Part shown: positions 8,712 through 18,414 of the stretch, in pieces | How positions within the stretch are numbered: the first letter of the stretch is position 1 | Layout: each line of letters begins with the position of its first letter | Assembly (NCBI GenBank): GCA_000181795.3 | Contig: CM012955.1 | Location: 15,326,549 to 15,346,767, forward strand | Source: Trichinella spiralis | Lineage: Eukaryota; Nematoda; Enoplea; Trichinellida; Trichinellidae | Direction: 5' to 3' | Length of the DNA: 20,219 bases | Position numbers and translations under genes: made by a program | The notes under the pieces: generated by a model | Database searches by the model: none | Told to the model about the DNA's origin: nothing | The model's input: the letters and a program-made list of their open reading frames with translations, nothing else

Positions 8712-10592
8712 GGAAAATGTTCGATATTTTATTATACCGCTACTGTTTTAAGTGTTGTTTTTCCAAGCAGCAAATTTTTATTATCTGAAACAATGACACT
8801 TTTATTATAAAATATGCATCATTTAATCAAATTATTGTTGCTATTGTAATTAAGTAAAATTTCCATCATCCAAAGTGGAAATTTTTATAATTTTGTTTTG
8901 CTGACGTTTCAATTAATAAAAGTCACTAGTCAGTAAAAAAGTAAAATTAGCATAATCCATCATCACACCTTTTGAATCCAAGTAATGTAAAACGTTTTAA
9001 CGGCATTTAGAAGAAAAGTTTTGCAAAAAGGTTTAATTTTCAAAAAATGGACTTTATATTATTTGCAGTAAATAAGGATTGTGCTACAATTTTTTAGGCA
9101 AAATTATGAAGGTCACTTTAGAAATTAGAAGAAATAAATAGATTTGAATATATTTTAAATGAAATAAAGATTTAAAAAAATAAAAACTTAATCATAAAAT
9201 GTAAAATTATTGTGGAAAAGCGAATACTCTATTATTATGATGATTATTATTAGTAGTTGTTGTTGTTGCTGTATTTTATGTTTAAATCATATGCAATTCA
9301 CTTTATTTGAATAAGTGTATTAAAATTGTGAAAATTCAAGACGGATTTTTTAATGAACAGTTTGTCTAATAAAAATTATAAAATTAATGGAACATTAGCA
9401 AAAAAGAAATAAAAAAATGCGATAAATTTTAAGAAAGTGTTTTAAATTTTTTGTTTGAAGTATGCAAATGATGTGGCTATAAAATAAAAATATATAATAT
9501 AAAATAAACATAAAATAAAAAAATTAAACAAATAATGAAAAGGAACGAAAGGAAGAGAGAGAAAGAGAGAGGGGAGGACATATGGAAGAAATTCTTACCA
9601 GATTCTTACTGGATAAAGGGCGAAAAGGAGCGAAGAAGAATAGAAAATGTTGCTGTTGCTGTTCCAAACAAAAATGGCAGGTTTTCCATTTCCATGATTT
9701 GTGCTTTGATTTTTCCATTTGGTCATGCTGGGAAGGTTGTTTGTTCATGCTTTCATACAAATGCCTAGTTCATTCATTATCAATTGTCATTTAATCAATT
9801 AGTTGTCAGTCGTCAACCATGAAATCAGTTGATGTTGTGGGGTGAAGATTTCATTTTCAAAAAGCGCTGCTTTGAAAACTGACAATAAAATTGTTTCAAA
9901 ATTATTATAAAATGAAATTAGCTGTCCGTAGAAATTTCTTCCCAGATGCTTGATTAGATGGTGGATCGATAGCATCAAATTGTCGCAATCAATCAATCAA
10001 TTATTTATTTATTTGTACATTATTAGAAAAAAAATGAAAAGAATTTTGAATTGCTGCACAAATTGACTATAGTTTGTGCAAAAAAATGAAAGGATAAAGT
10101 TGAATTTTTTCAAGCAATCAGTCATGTCGACAGTTAGTTGTTTGTTTGTTTCTTTGAAAAACGATCATTCTTGAAATTAAATAATTTTCATAGATTCACA
10201 TTGCTGCTGGTTTTGCTGATACACTTGAAAGTGGAAACGCAACGCAATCTCATCTTCAGGGTTAATTTCTACATATGAGTGACATTTTTGCATAATTAGC
10301 CATGTAACTTTGTTTTATTTAACTTCTACATTCTTGAAAATGAATGACAGAATATTATTCATTAACTTTATTCATTAATTAATTATATTGGTGATTAAAA
10401 TGTGTTGATGAAATGCAAATTTTTCTAAAAGCTGATGCTTTTTGAAACACTCAATTCAAATTTTAGTTCAATTCCGCTCGTAAAGATTAAACAAATAAAG
10501 CTGAATTAAAATGAATATTTGATTGATTGACATTTATTAAATTTTGTTCCATTTATATTCAATTGGCACGAATTTTTCATTTATTTTTCTAT
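8712..10592. other. AT-rich intergenic region between divergent genes
   Basis: The sequence is very AT-rich with A-runs, a short TTG/TTGT repeat (about 9252-9270) and a pure purine tract (separate entry). Short open frames on both strands at about 9524-9800 lack splice support or recognisable motifs. The region separates the minus-strand microprotein gene from the plus-strand sulfotransferase, so it must hold both promoters. No TATA box or other element could be assigned with confidence. Confidence 0.5.
9547..9578 (+). repeat. 32-nt uninterrupted purine (GA) tract
   Basis: All 32 bases are A or G, mostly GA steps, in otherwise AT-rich DNA; the minus strand is a CT tract. It sits in the spacer between two divergently transcribed genes. 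Such tracts can act as GAGA-type promoter elements or form triplex DNA; neither role is shown here. Confidence 0.6.
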
Positions 10593-12306
10593 ATGGATTT
10601 AAATGGCAATTTAGAAGTGGACAGTGAAATTACGAAGGCGTACTTTTTTCGAATTCCACGAGCTTTTGCATTTGCTGGTTACATCTGGCCAGGAGTAGTT
10701 GTATCTCCGGAACAAATTCTTACCCTTCGCGAATTTCATTTTCGACCTACAGACATTTTAATAATCTCATATCCAAAATCAGGTAATAATTTTTAAAGCA
10801 AAAGTTTTGCCTTGCTTTTTGCATTTTTCTTTTCTTTCTTTTTTTTTCTAGGTACTACATGGGTTAGTGAATTGCTTTCTCAACTGTGCCACAGTGAACA
10901 GGTGAAACAAAAGCCATTGCATGAAAGAGTTCCTTGGTTAGAAATGGACAACAAGTATGCATGGGTGCGTGCATTTTGGTTGTGGCAAGTAATATGTGCG
11001 ATTTTCTCTAATTCTTTTAACCAAAATAAAATTAAATTAATGAATTAAGTATTTAATGATAATGCATAACTAAATAAATTATTTATTATTATTATTATTG
11101 TAAAGTAAACTGTTTTCAGATGTTTTCAAAATTGTTTAATAGCTTCACAAATCCAATCACACCAATTGCACTTAACGAAGAAAATAACAACCCAAGAATA
11201 TGGTTTACACATTTACCATTAGAACTTCTTCCAACAGAAGCTGTTCATGGCAAATGCAAAGTTTGTGGTTTCAATAAACATTTTGGTCATGATCTAGATG
11301 ATCGTTTATGCCATATTTGAATAGATCATTTATGTATATCGAAATCCAAAAGACACCGCAGTTAGTTATTATCATTTTCATCGTATGGCTCGTTTTCTTG
11401 GTCAACAAGATTTTTCATGGGAACATTTTTTCACCTTATATATAAGCGGAAAAGGTATGTCTGAGATATTCCAAGAAATTTACTGCTATTGCTCATTGTC
11501 AATTTTGATTACGCTTCAATTAGCGATAAAATTTTTCACACTATCTATATTTCTCATTTATATCCATACATATATATTAACTTCTTTTGATTATGTATTT
11601 GTATATACGGATGATCTGAATGAATATAAAATACATGAAAATGAATATATGAGTATATAATATATATAAATATATATATATATATTCCTTTGACAAAAAT
11701 TAGAATTTGCAAAAATGAAAAAAATTGAATTTATTTTGATAATATGTATTTTTTTGATAGTCGATAATGCTCACTGAATGTATATTGTGTATTTGCAGTA
11801 TATTGTGGATCTTGGTTTGAACATTTGAAAAGTTATTGGAGATTGGGCCAAATTAATCAGAATATGCTATTTGTCAACTATGAAGATATGAAGAAGGTGA
11901 TCATTAATAATCTGAGTATACTGAAATCCATGAACGTGTGGCCAATTTTTTAGAATTTGACTTTTCAAATTCAGAGAATCTGCAAGTTTCTGCAATTGAA
12001 TCTTAGTGCTGAAATTGTGCAAAAAACTATGGACAAAGTTCATTTTCAAAATATGAAAACCAGCAATCGCTCCAACAGGAAAGGTGTGTGGTTGTTCAAT
12101 CAAAAAATATCTGAATTTATTCGAAAAGGTTTGAATTTTCCATTAAAACAGTCCATTATTGTGTAAAACTTTATCATTTCATTTATTTAATAGGGCAAGT
12201 TGGTGACTGGAAAAACTATTTTACTGTTAGTCAAAATGAGATGTTTGATCAAATATATGAAATTCAAATGAAGGCTACAGATTTAAATATTCAGTTCGAA
12301 ATGTAA
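10593..12306 (+). CDS. Cytosolic sulfotransferase (SULT family), 327 aa, 7 exons
   Basis: Exons: 10593-10782, 10852-10988, 11120-11260, 11325-11454, 11799-11896, 11954-12128, 12194-12306 (984 nt, all phases consistent; introns 69, 131, 64, 344, 57, 65 bp). The family transfers sulfonate from PAPS to hydroxyl or amine groups of small molecules in the cytosol. Motifs in order: PAPS loop YPKSGTTW (residues 60-67, split by intron 1), FTHLP with the expected catalytic His140, the 3'-phosphate motif [14 protein letters not shown] (161-174, with Arg162 and Ser170), and [12 protein letters not shown] (289-300). The start [10 protein letters not shown] has no in-frame upstream ATG. Length is slightly above the usual 285-300 aa because of an N-terminal extension and an Asn-rich loop before FTHLP. 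The residue before THLP is Phe where many SULTs have Lys. Introns 3 and 6 use weak GTTTG donors. Substrate cannot be told from sequence. An AT repeat fills much of intron 4. Confidence 0.95.
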
Positions 12307-12527
12307 AAAAAGCACATTAAATGAAGCGCACATTGATATTCATCTTATATTGCAAAATCTTCATTTCTTCTCATCATTCCTTGTTTGTCATATTTTTTAG
12401 TATTATTATTAAAATTTCTTGACGGAATTTTCATCTATTTTTACACAGGTGAAAAAAGGAGTCGCTTATTTGCCATCTGTTCTAAAATGCAATCTAATTT
12501 CAAGAAAATGATCATTATGATCTGAAC

Positions 12528-12533
12528 AATAAA
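12528..12533 (+). terminator. Possible poly(A) signal of the sulfotransferase gene
   Basis: Plus-strand AATAAA, 221 bp after the TAA at 12304-12306. It is the first canonical hexamer that I find after the stop codon; the assignment rests on position only. Confidence 0.4.
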
Positions 12534-12792
12534 ACCAGCAATTGCGAAAACAAAGAAGAAACATTTTATGAATTTGCATATGGAAGTTGCATCAATCTCG
12601 TATGATATTTATTCTGTAAGATTACAGCGATAACAACAAATTGAGTACATAGCTACTTCAGTGATAAGAAATAGCAAAACACGCACACTTGCTATGCAAT
12701 AACACAAACAACTAATTAATGACTACCATCTGTGTCCACAAGATATACTTCGGTTATTAAAGCAGACCATTATTATTATGATCGCACGTTGA

Positions 12793-13278
12793 CAATCAAC
12801 AATTTTCATTAAAGCGTTTTGCAATAATTTCTTCGTGAATAAGACATTCTTTATCCAATTAGCTTCAAAATCTATTGAACAAGCAATTGCTTGTCGTATT
12901 GAAAAATTGAGACGATTACTTAAAAATGACCATTTTTGGTCTGAAAAAAAATTCAATTTTTTGACATCTTTTCTAAAAGTGCTTCTAATATTTAATGAAT
13001 TCAGTAATTAACTGCTGAAAGACTGTTATTGTCCTACGCTATGCTATTCGCAAAATGGTGAAGCGGAAGTTGTCATGTGCTTGTGACTTAGGTTGCTACT
13101 TTCGCGTCTGTGATTTATCATAAAATTTCTTCTTCCATTGATTCCTAACTGTCTTTGTAATCTATGTAGCAAAATAGACAAGAAAAATTGTGTAATATGT
13201 GAAAAGAAATATGTATATAGATGTCAAAAATGTAAGCAATTAGGGTGCCTGAAATCTCGTCAGTGCATTGAAACATGA
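12793..13278 (+). pseudogene. piggyBac C-terminal remnant with cysteine-rich domain
   Basis: Two blocks lie in one frame. The first (12793-13009, ended by TAA) reads NKTFFIQLASKSIEQAIACR and EKLRRLLKND, resembling the conserved C-terminal helix region of piggyBac transposases. The second (13114-13278) carries nine cysteines in about 36 residues with spacing CxCx2Cx7Cx2Cx7Cx2Cx4Cx5C (LCSKIDKKNCVICEKK, then YRCQKCKQLGC), matching the piggyBac zinc-binding tail in style. Stops separate the blocks and no catalytic core is found upstream, so this is a 3' fragment. The minus strand of the first block is also open by chance. An independent small zinc-binding gene for the second block is less likely but not excluded. 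Confidence 0.55.
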
Positions 13279-13543
13279 CGAGATTCGACAATATAGCGTT
13301 CATCGAGTAAAATCTGCTGAATAATTGGCCAAGCTTTGATGACGACGTCGAATTTCTGTAGTTGATGATGATGAAAAAAACATGTCGGAAAATTTTCACT
13401 GATAGCCAGCTTTATGTGATATTTACCAAACAATGACTCTATGCAAAATTGTCGTCAATGAAACTGTAATTGTGATGCAGGTGAGTTGCAGAACTGCAAG
13501 AGAGACTGTAACTTTTTGATTGTCATTTACAAAGTCAACAGTA

Positions 13544-13846
13544 TCAGTCATTTCCATGCCAAACAACCGTAAATGTGTGTTGATGTGAGAAAAACCGCAC
13601 ACATTTTTCCTCTGATGGATCAGATATTACATTCACGTAAGGCAACTTCTTGCTATCATTTATTTTACACTTGTCAACATGCATCTTGTACCTAGAAACT
13701 ATTTTCACTTTTTTTACAATCCACTGCCATTTGCCATTCCAGAAAGTATTGCCATTGTACTTAGATGTGCTTAGTCCGCAGTTGTTAATAACATTGCATG
13801 CGCCGATGGTAAGAAATAAATAATGAAGAGACAGCCAGCCTGTCAT
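13544..13846 (-). CDS. Putative small secreted protein, 100 aa
   Basis: A 100-residue frame starts at 13846 (AAAATGACA). It has a convincing signal-peptide-like N-terminus (MTGWLSLHYLFLTIGAC, cleavage likely near residue 16-18). The mature part has four cysteines counting Cys17 (17, 23, 60, 82), two tryptophan-rich stretches (WNGKWQW, 36-42, and VVWHGN near the end) and a basic middle. The same frame is open 20 codons further upstream to an ATG at 13906, but that would bury the signal peptide. No domain is recognised. On the same strand an acceptor-like CTCTTGCAG (exon start about 13493) lies beyond the stop, so the true C-terminus might be spliced differently. No AATAAA was found downstream. 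The neighbours are transposon remnants, so a decayed gene or an isolated exon is possible. Confidence 0.5.
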   Translation of the reverse strand: MTGWLSLHYLFLTIGACNVINNCGLSTSKYNGNTFWNGKWQWIVKKVKIVSRYKMHVDKCKINDSKKLPYVNVISDPSEEKCVRFFSHQHTFTVVWHGND

Positions 13847-14118
13847 TTTCTTAAAGTAATAATTCAAGTGACAGCAAAAGACATCTATTTTCAATTCAGA
13901 AAGCACTGAAAGTGTAGCTAAATAAATAAATAATGAAAATAAACAAGTTTCACCTTAAAATGCAATTTATTACAGCATTTGAATATCAAATAATGCAACA
14001 AATTGAAATATAATAATGCAAAATATAATTCGAAATGCAATTACTTCTGCTCGATAACTGATCACTAACACACTTGTCATTAAAGCATTACATTAATTAA
14101 AGCGCATCTTTTTTATTA

Positions 14119-14740
14119 CAGTCGAACATGGTCACGTGCACATTTTCCTTAAGTGCACAAAATTCTCACTAGTTAATTATACGGTAAAAAATGGATAAGT
14201 GTATAACTTGGTTGAGTGCATTATTTTGCAGCGCTCCACGGGATTTACTGTTCACAATATATATTCCTTATGTGCACAATAGTCGCGTTGCCGGCCGCTT
14301 TAGGTTTATCAGCCATAGCAACTACTGATACTTAGCAGAGTTTATGGTTCCCTACATCAAAATAAGCAAGCCTATCACAGACAAGGCGAGCTAAGCCTTG
14401 CCAAAGTCAAAACAACTACTGCTTACCCAGGAAGTTACTTACAAGGAAGCTGTCGCAAATCTGGACACAATTTGACTATATTTTTACGAAAACAGCATAA
14501 ATTCAGCCAAAAGCTACTAATCCAAATTGAAGATCAGCCAGTAAAGCTGGTAGCACAAAATATAATTCAAACCTACATTTCTGACAATTTTACTTAAAAT
14601 AAATGGACATTTTTTTGCATTAAACCTATTTGTAAATGTGCAGCTATTGCTCCATTCAATTACTCTGCATAATTTTCAACTTTGGATAAGTGGATACTAA
14701 TTCTTGCCAATTTTCATGTGCACTTAACCATGTTCGACCG
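14119..14740. mobile_element. Non-autonomous pogo/Tc1-like element, 622 bp, TA target duplication
   Basis: The ends are inverted: CAGTCGAACATGGTCACGTG on the left, and CGGTCGAACATGGTTAAGTG read inward from the right (3 differences in 25 bp). TA dinucleotides flank both sides (14117-14118 and 14741-14742), as expected for Tc1/mariner/pogo insertion. The CAGT(C/T)GAAC start resembles Tigger/pogo ends. The motif GTGCAC recurs near both termini and inside. No transposase frame is visible, so it is a MITE or an internally deleted copy. Confidence 0.85.
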
Positions 14741-15036
14741 TATTACAATTCTCATTTCATGTCATGTATTATCAATACAATTTCATTTAATTTTATCAAT
14801 TCAATGTAATTTGCTTATACTATTTAAGCATAATTATTTTTAAAACATAACAAATTAAAAAATATAATCCAAATGTCTGATTTTCAAAACAAATTTAACA
14901 CATTTGCTATTTTTTGCACAAACTGATTAATTGAAATTGTTCAATGATTAGAAACAAATCATCCAATTTTGAACATTATTTTAAAATGATGCTGTTAAGA
15001 AATCCTTGGTTTAAACTTGAAGATCTTTCTTGTGGT
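14741..15036. other. AT-rich spacer, no gene seen
   Basis: Low-complexity ATTTCATTT/AATT-rich sequence between the pogo-like element and the solo LTR. No open frame or repeat boundary could be supported. Confidence 0.5.
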
Positions 15037-15040
15037 GGAC

Positions 15041-15400
15041 TGTATAGGATATTTATAGAAAATTAACGACAACGGATCTGACGAAGAATAGGTTTATTCA
15101 GAATGAACAGTGAGTAATAGCAATGATATGGCGAGAGAAAAACGGTTCGGGCGGTATTCGATACGGAGTGTTCCGTGTTATTGTCCCTCCTCCCTCCGCA
15201 CTTGTATTTATATCTTTTTCTTGACCTCACTCCGAGTCTGGCGACCCAGATCATCGAAGAGCAATTAGAAAATCGGCTTGGTTGCACAATCCCTTAGACT
15301 GTGCAGCTTAACCGGGGTCTGAACAGGCGTGCTGTCAGCCACATTTCACTTTGACGTTTTTTCAGCAACTGACCACCGGAGTTGTGGCGGATATATGACA
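15041..15400 (-). mobile_element. Solo LTR of a Ty3/Gypsy-like element, 4-bp target duplication
   Basis: A 360-bp G+C-richer block begins TGT and ends ACA on both strands and is flanked by a perfect 4-bp direct repeat GGAC (15037-15040 and 15401-15404). On the minus strand it has the order expected of U3-R-U5: TATAAATA at 15212-15205, then AATAAA at 15098-15093, about 110 bp later. No internal gag or pol follows, so this is a solo LTR left by recombination between the two LTRs. The intact duplication and promoter suggest a fairly young insertion compared with the fossil at 3325-5428. Whether the two belong to one family cannot be told here. Confidence 0.85.
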
Positions 15401-15404
15401 GGAC

Positions 15405-16447
15405 GTTGACCTTTTCTTGCGCTTACTTGCTATTCCATTGTTTTCCATTGAGAAAAACAAGGGGTGCAGCTGGCGTTGCGCAATTGTTGTTTTCGTACCA
15501 GGAGCAATGCTTTGCTGCCACGGGGAGTTTTAGATAGTGATGAGCAGGTATTGAGAAAAGATTTCTCAACAGATGCAATACAATACAATTCAATTCAATT
15601 CAATATTTATATTACGTTATAGAATATAATAGAATAATATAAAACTGGTTATAGCATTGGAATTTGTGCTTTTCTCATTTTCAACGTATAGAGACTACTG
15701 TTTAAATCTAAATCTACTTGAATAAAACAAGTACAAATTAAAAAATAGAGCATAATAATTAAAAATTAACCAACTATTAATAATCAGTAATTTTTATTTT
15801 TAAAATATTTTCTAAAAATTCATATCATTACCTCGTAATGCAACGTTCTTGAACACTACACGAATATTATTTTCACTATTACGTTTTATAAAAAAATAAT
15901 AATGGAAAAATTTATGTATCATTGTACAAATCAAACTTCTTTTTTCTTTTTAAATTATTTGTTAATTTGCTCGTCATACTTTTCATATTTTTTGTGTTCA
16001 TGTTTTCTTATTCTTACTTTAAAATTATAAATGTTCAAAAAATACAGTGCAATATTAAATTACCGGTTTGTTGTTGTTGATGCGCATGTTTTATTTCACA
16101 TTCAAAACAAGCTTTGAAAAATTTTAATTATCATTCTGTTGTACAGCACTTGCACGCTTCTGTAGCATTTCGTTCGGGTCCGTTTGATTTCCGGCGGAAC
16201 AATGAGCAGATGATGACTTTTATTGACATATTATTTATTAAATTATTATTCGTGATTTGTTAGGTGTGTTAAAATTTTGCGGATAGTCGTTAATCGATTA
16301 TCAGTTTGTTTGAGTTGAAATTGTGTACGCATTGTTTGTCGAACGTTGAAATGAAAATCTTCCTTCATCTGTTTTATTCACGATCATGTTAATTAAATAT
16401 GATAACTTGAAGTTTCTGAGGGTATTTGTAACAAACAGCATTAGAAG
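15405..16447. other. Intergenic, no supported gene; short CAATT repeat
   Basis: A slightly G+C-richer strip (15405-15540) follows the solo LTR, then a CAATA/CAATT tandem repeat (about 15576-15604), then AT-rich sequence. Small minus-strand frames near 16150-16440 look weakly protein-like but are under 50 codons and lack splice support. Confidence 0.45.
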
Positions 16448-16611
16448 TTGTTAGATGATATTTGTTCTACCTCATATCCAGAAACGAGCAAACGTGAGTT
16501 TCAGGGCACTGCACAGAAATGTTCGAAGGGCAATATGAACAGTGGATTCCAATTCGTGATGAATATTATTAATGCAATCCTAGAATTTCATAAAGAGCCG
16601 CAGAAAAAGGA

Positions 16612-16749
16612 AGATGCTGTATATGCTCCAAAAAATATGACAAGAAACATCAGCAGAAATGTGACCTGCCCATCAGTTTGTGTGTAACTAGCATTATTCT
16701 GTTCACACAAGACGTCTCTGTGACAGCTGTTGTGAAACTGAGAACTTAG
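16612..16749 (+). pseudogene. piggyBac cysteine-rich tail fragment
   Basis: In one frame the sequence reads RCCICSKKYDKKHQQKCD followed by PISLCV and IILF. This follows the pattern of a piggyBac/PGBD C-terminal domain (RCxxCxKK...KCDxCxxxLCVxxCFxLFH), with two expected cysteines and the final histidine lost. The open block is short (stop at 16750). A partly overlapping frame (16448-16687) continues upstream without recognisable motifs. It is a degenerate 3' scrap of a copy different in sequence from those at 12793 and 18415. Confidence 0.5.
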
Positions 16750-17294
16750 CAACCATTTTCACCGTTTGTCGTTTTCAGACGCTACTATTTTGTTTTTCTG
16801 TCCATGATATAAATCTGCATAACACATGATACAAAATTTTCGAAATATGCAGTGAAGTCAGCTAAATTATTGGAAGTTATTATAATCGAGGCAAACATGC
16901 AGTATTCACATTTACACCTTCCTACACATCATAAAAATCTTCAGTATTTAGTACAAAGAAATTTTAGTATAATACATTTCTTGATATCTAAACTCGGCGG
17001 CTTTTTTGTAGAACATTTCTCACAAAGTTATATCAAATTCAGTCGTAAAACTCTGGGATCGCATTTTCCAAACTTGATGCCAAAATAGTTCAGTAATTGA
17101 AGGGTTAAACATCTGCTAAAGAAGAAATAACCGAAAGTGTTTGTTGCCTGTTGCAGATTTTTTAATCCACAACAATATACAATTCAACAATTCAGACAAA
17201 ATTATAAGAGCAGTTACAAACGTGTTTTCTAACTCAATATAAACTAGATTTTAAGAGTGTATTTCACGTTTCCTTGCTAACGCATAGTATGTAA
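16750..17294. other. Spacer without supported features
   Basis: AT-rich sequence between transposon remnants. One plus-strand frame (16852-17088) is open but has an unbiased, low-complexity composition and no motif; I regard it as chance. Confidence 0.45.
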
Positions 17295-17296
17295 TA

Positions 17297-18390
17297 CGGT
17301 TGAACTCTGATTATCTGAACACAAGATTTTCAGAGAGGGGGGTTCTTCGGATAATAAGACCTTTTTAATTTTTAAAAATGTATGTACACAACAATTGAAG
17401 CGTTTATAGCTATAATGAAGCTCAATCAGACGCGGAGTATTCGACATTCTGTTTATTATGCGACGTTATTTGCCGTTTACACGCTTAAATTGTATGAGCG
17501 TTTATTATTAACACGGCTGATAATATTTTTTTAGCGATACATTCAAAAAGCAGCAGGTTTACTTTATATCATATTTCATATAATCACTATTAAGGTTTTG
17601 TTTGAACGAAGATAGCTTCTTCTGTGCAGCGGCATCACAAATATGTCTCATGGGCATCAGCTGAGTAGCGCTGATTTCTTTCTGCTGGTCCAACAACTTC
17701 AAGCCGACTTTGAGGCAAGAATGGCTCAGCCCTTCATTTGGCATATCAGACATATTAGGTGTCTTCATTTTCAACTTTCTCCATTGTTTCGAATATTTCA
17801 TCGTCACTTAATGGTTCAAATAATGAGATATCATCATTGGCTAGCTACTGTTCAACTTCTTCTCGCCATAACTTAAACTTCTCGAATATTTCTATTACAT
17901 CATCACAACTTGTTCATTGGTTTCCACATTCCTCATTGTAACCAAGAAGTAGTTTATTCCATGATACTCACAAAGTGGATCTGGAAATCGAATCCCCCCC
18001 TTGCGCAAATATATTCCAACAATTTTTTCAAAAATTTACGTTCCTAAGCTGTGGCACCAGTTAAAAAGCTTCCATTAGCTTCGAAAAAGTACAATTCTTC
18101 GCAAGTGTTCTTTCTTATACCGCTTTTTTATAAACTTTGAATAACAGCTTGTGATCCATTGGCTGAACAAGCGATGATGCATTCGGTGGCGAAAACACAA
18201 CCTAGACCAAGCCATTTTTACGGTCTACCAATTATTCGAAACTAGGATGACAAGATGCATTGCCAATTGTAAGTAGCATCCTTCCTGATTTTTTTGTCTT
18301 TTGCTAGTATTTTTTAACGTGAGAAATATAAATATCTCATCATGGCAGCGGGAAAAAATATCTCCTGAATTTTATATATAGAAGGATGCA
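17297..18390 (-). pseudogene. pogo/Tigger-like element, decayed DDE transposase and 3' terminus
   Basis: The right-hand (3') terminus of the element is at 17297, next to TA (17295-17296), and reads CGGTTGAACTCTGATTATCT, typical of Tigger ends. Inside, the minus strand carries transposase blocks in order: KKSGRMLLTIGNASCHPS (about 18260-18310; the usual catalytic Asp of LLLDNA is Gly here), VVFSPPNASSLVQPMDHK (about 18140-18200), then the C-terminal EGLSHSCLKVGLKLLDQQ and MRHICDAAAQKK (17610-17740). Several in-frame stops and frameshifts lie between the blocks. The 5' half and its inverted repeat are absent; the remnant stops near 18390, where piggyBac coding sequence of opposite strand begins. 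Confidence 0.85.
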
Positions 18391-18414
18391 TTTTCCCTAT
18401 TCTTTGATGAAAAT

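Noticed and set aside
8701-8810. Minus-strand short frame reading NKNLLLGKTTLKTVAV then stop
   Set aside because: Only 28 codons between stops; treated as 5' UTR of the microprotein gene.
9524-9768. Open frames on both strands (77-78 codons) around the GA tract
   Set aside because: The frames mirror low-complexity GA/CT sequence and have no motif. A donor-like CTG|GTAAGA at about 9598 on the minus strand could not be joined in phase to the microprotein exons.
11560-11690. TA-rich repeat and open frame in the long intron of the sulfotransferase
   Set aside because: It lies between a good donor at 11455 and an acceptor at 11798 that restore the sulfotransferase frame; simple intronic repeat.
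12723-12956. Minus-strand 77-codon frame
   Set aside because: It opposes the piggyBac-like block; the plus-strand frame matches family motifs and the minus frame does not.
16150-16440. Small minus-strand frames (about 30-50 codons) with protein-like composition
   Set aside because: They are short, mutually out of frame and not linked by usable splice sites.
16852-17088. Plus-strand 78-codon frame
   Set aside because: No motif, no splice or poly(A) support, and low-complexity composition; likely chance.
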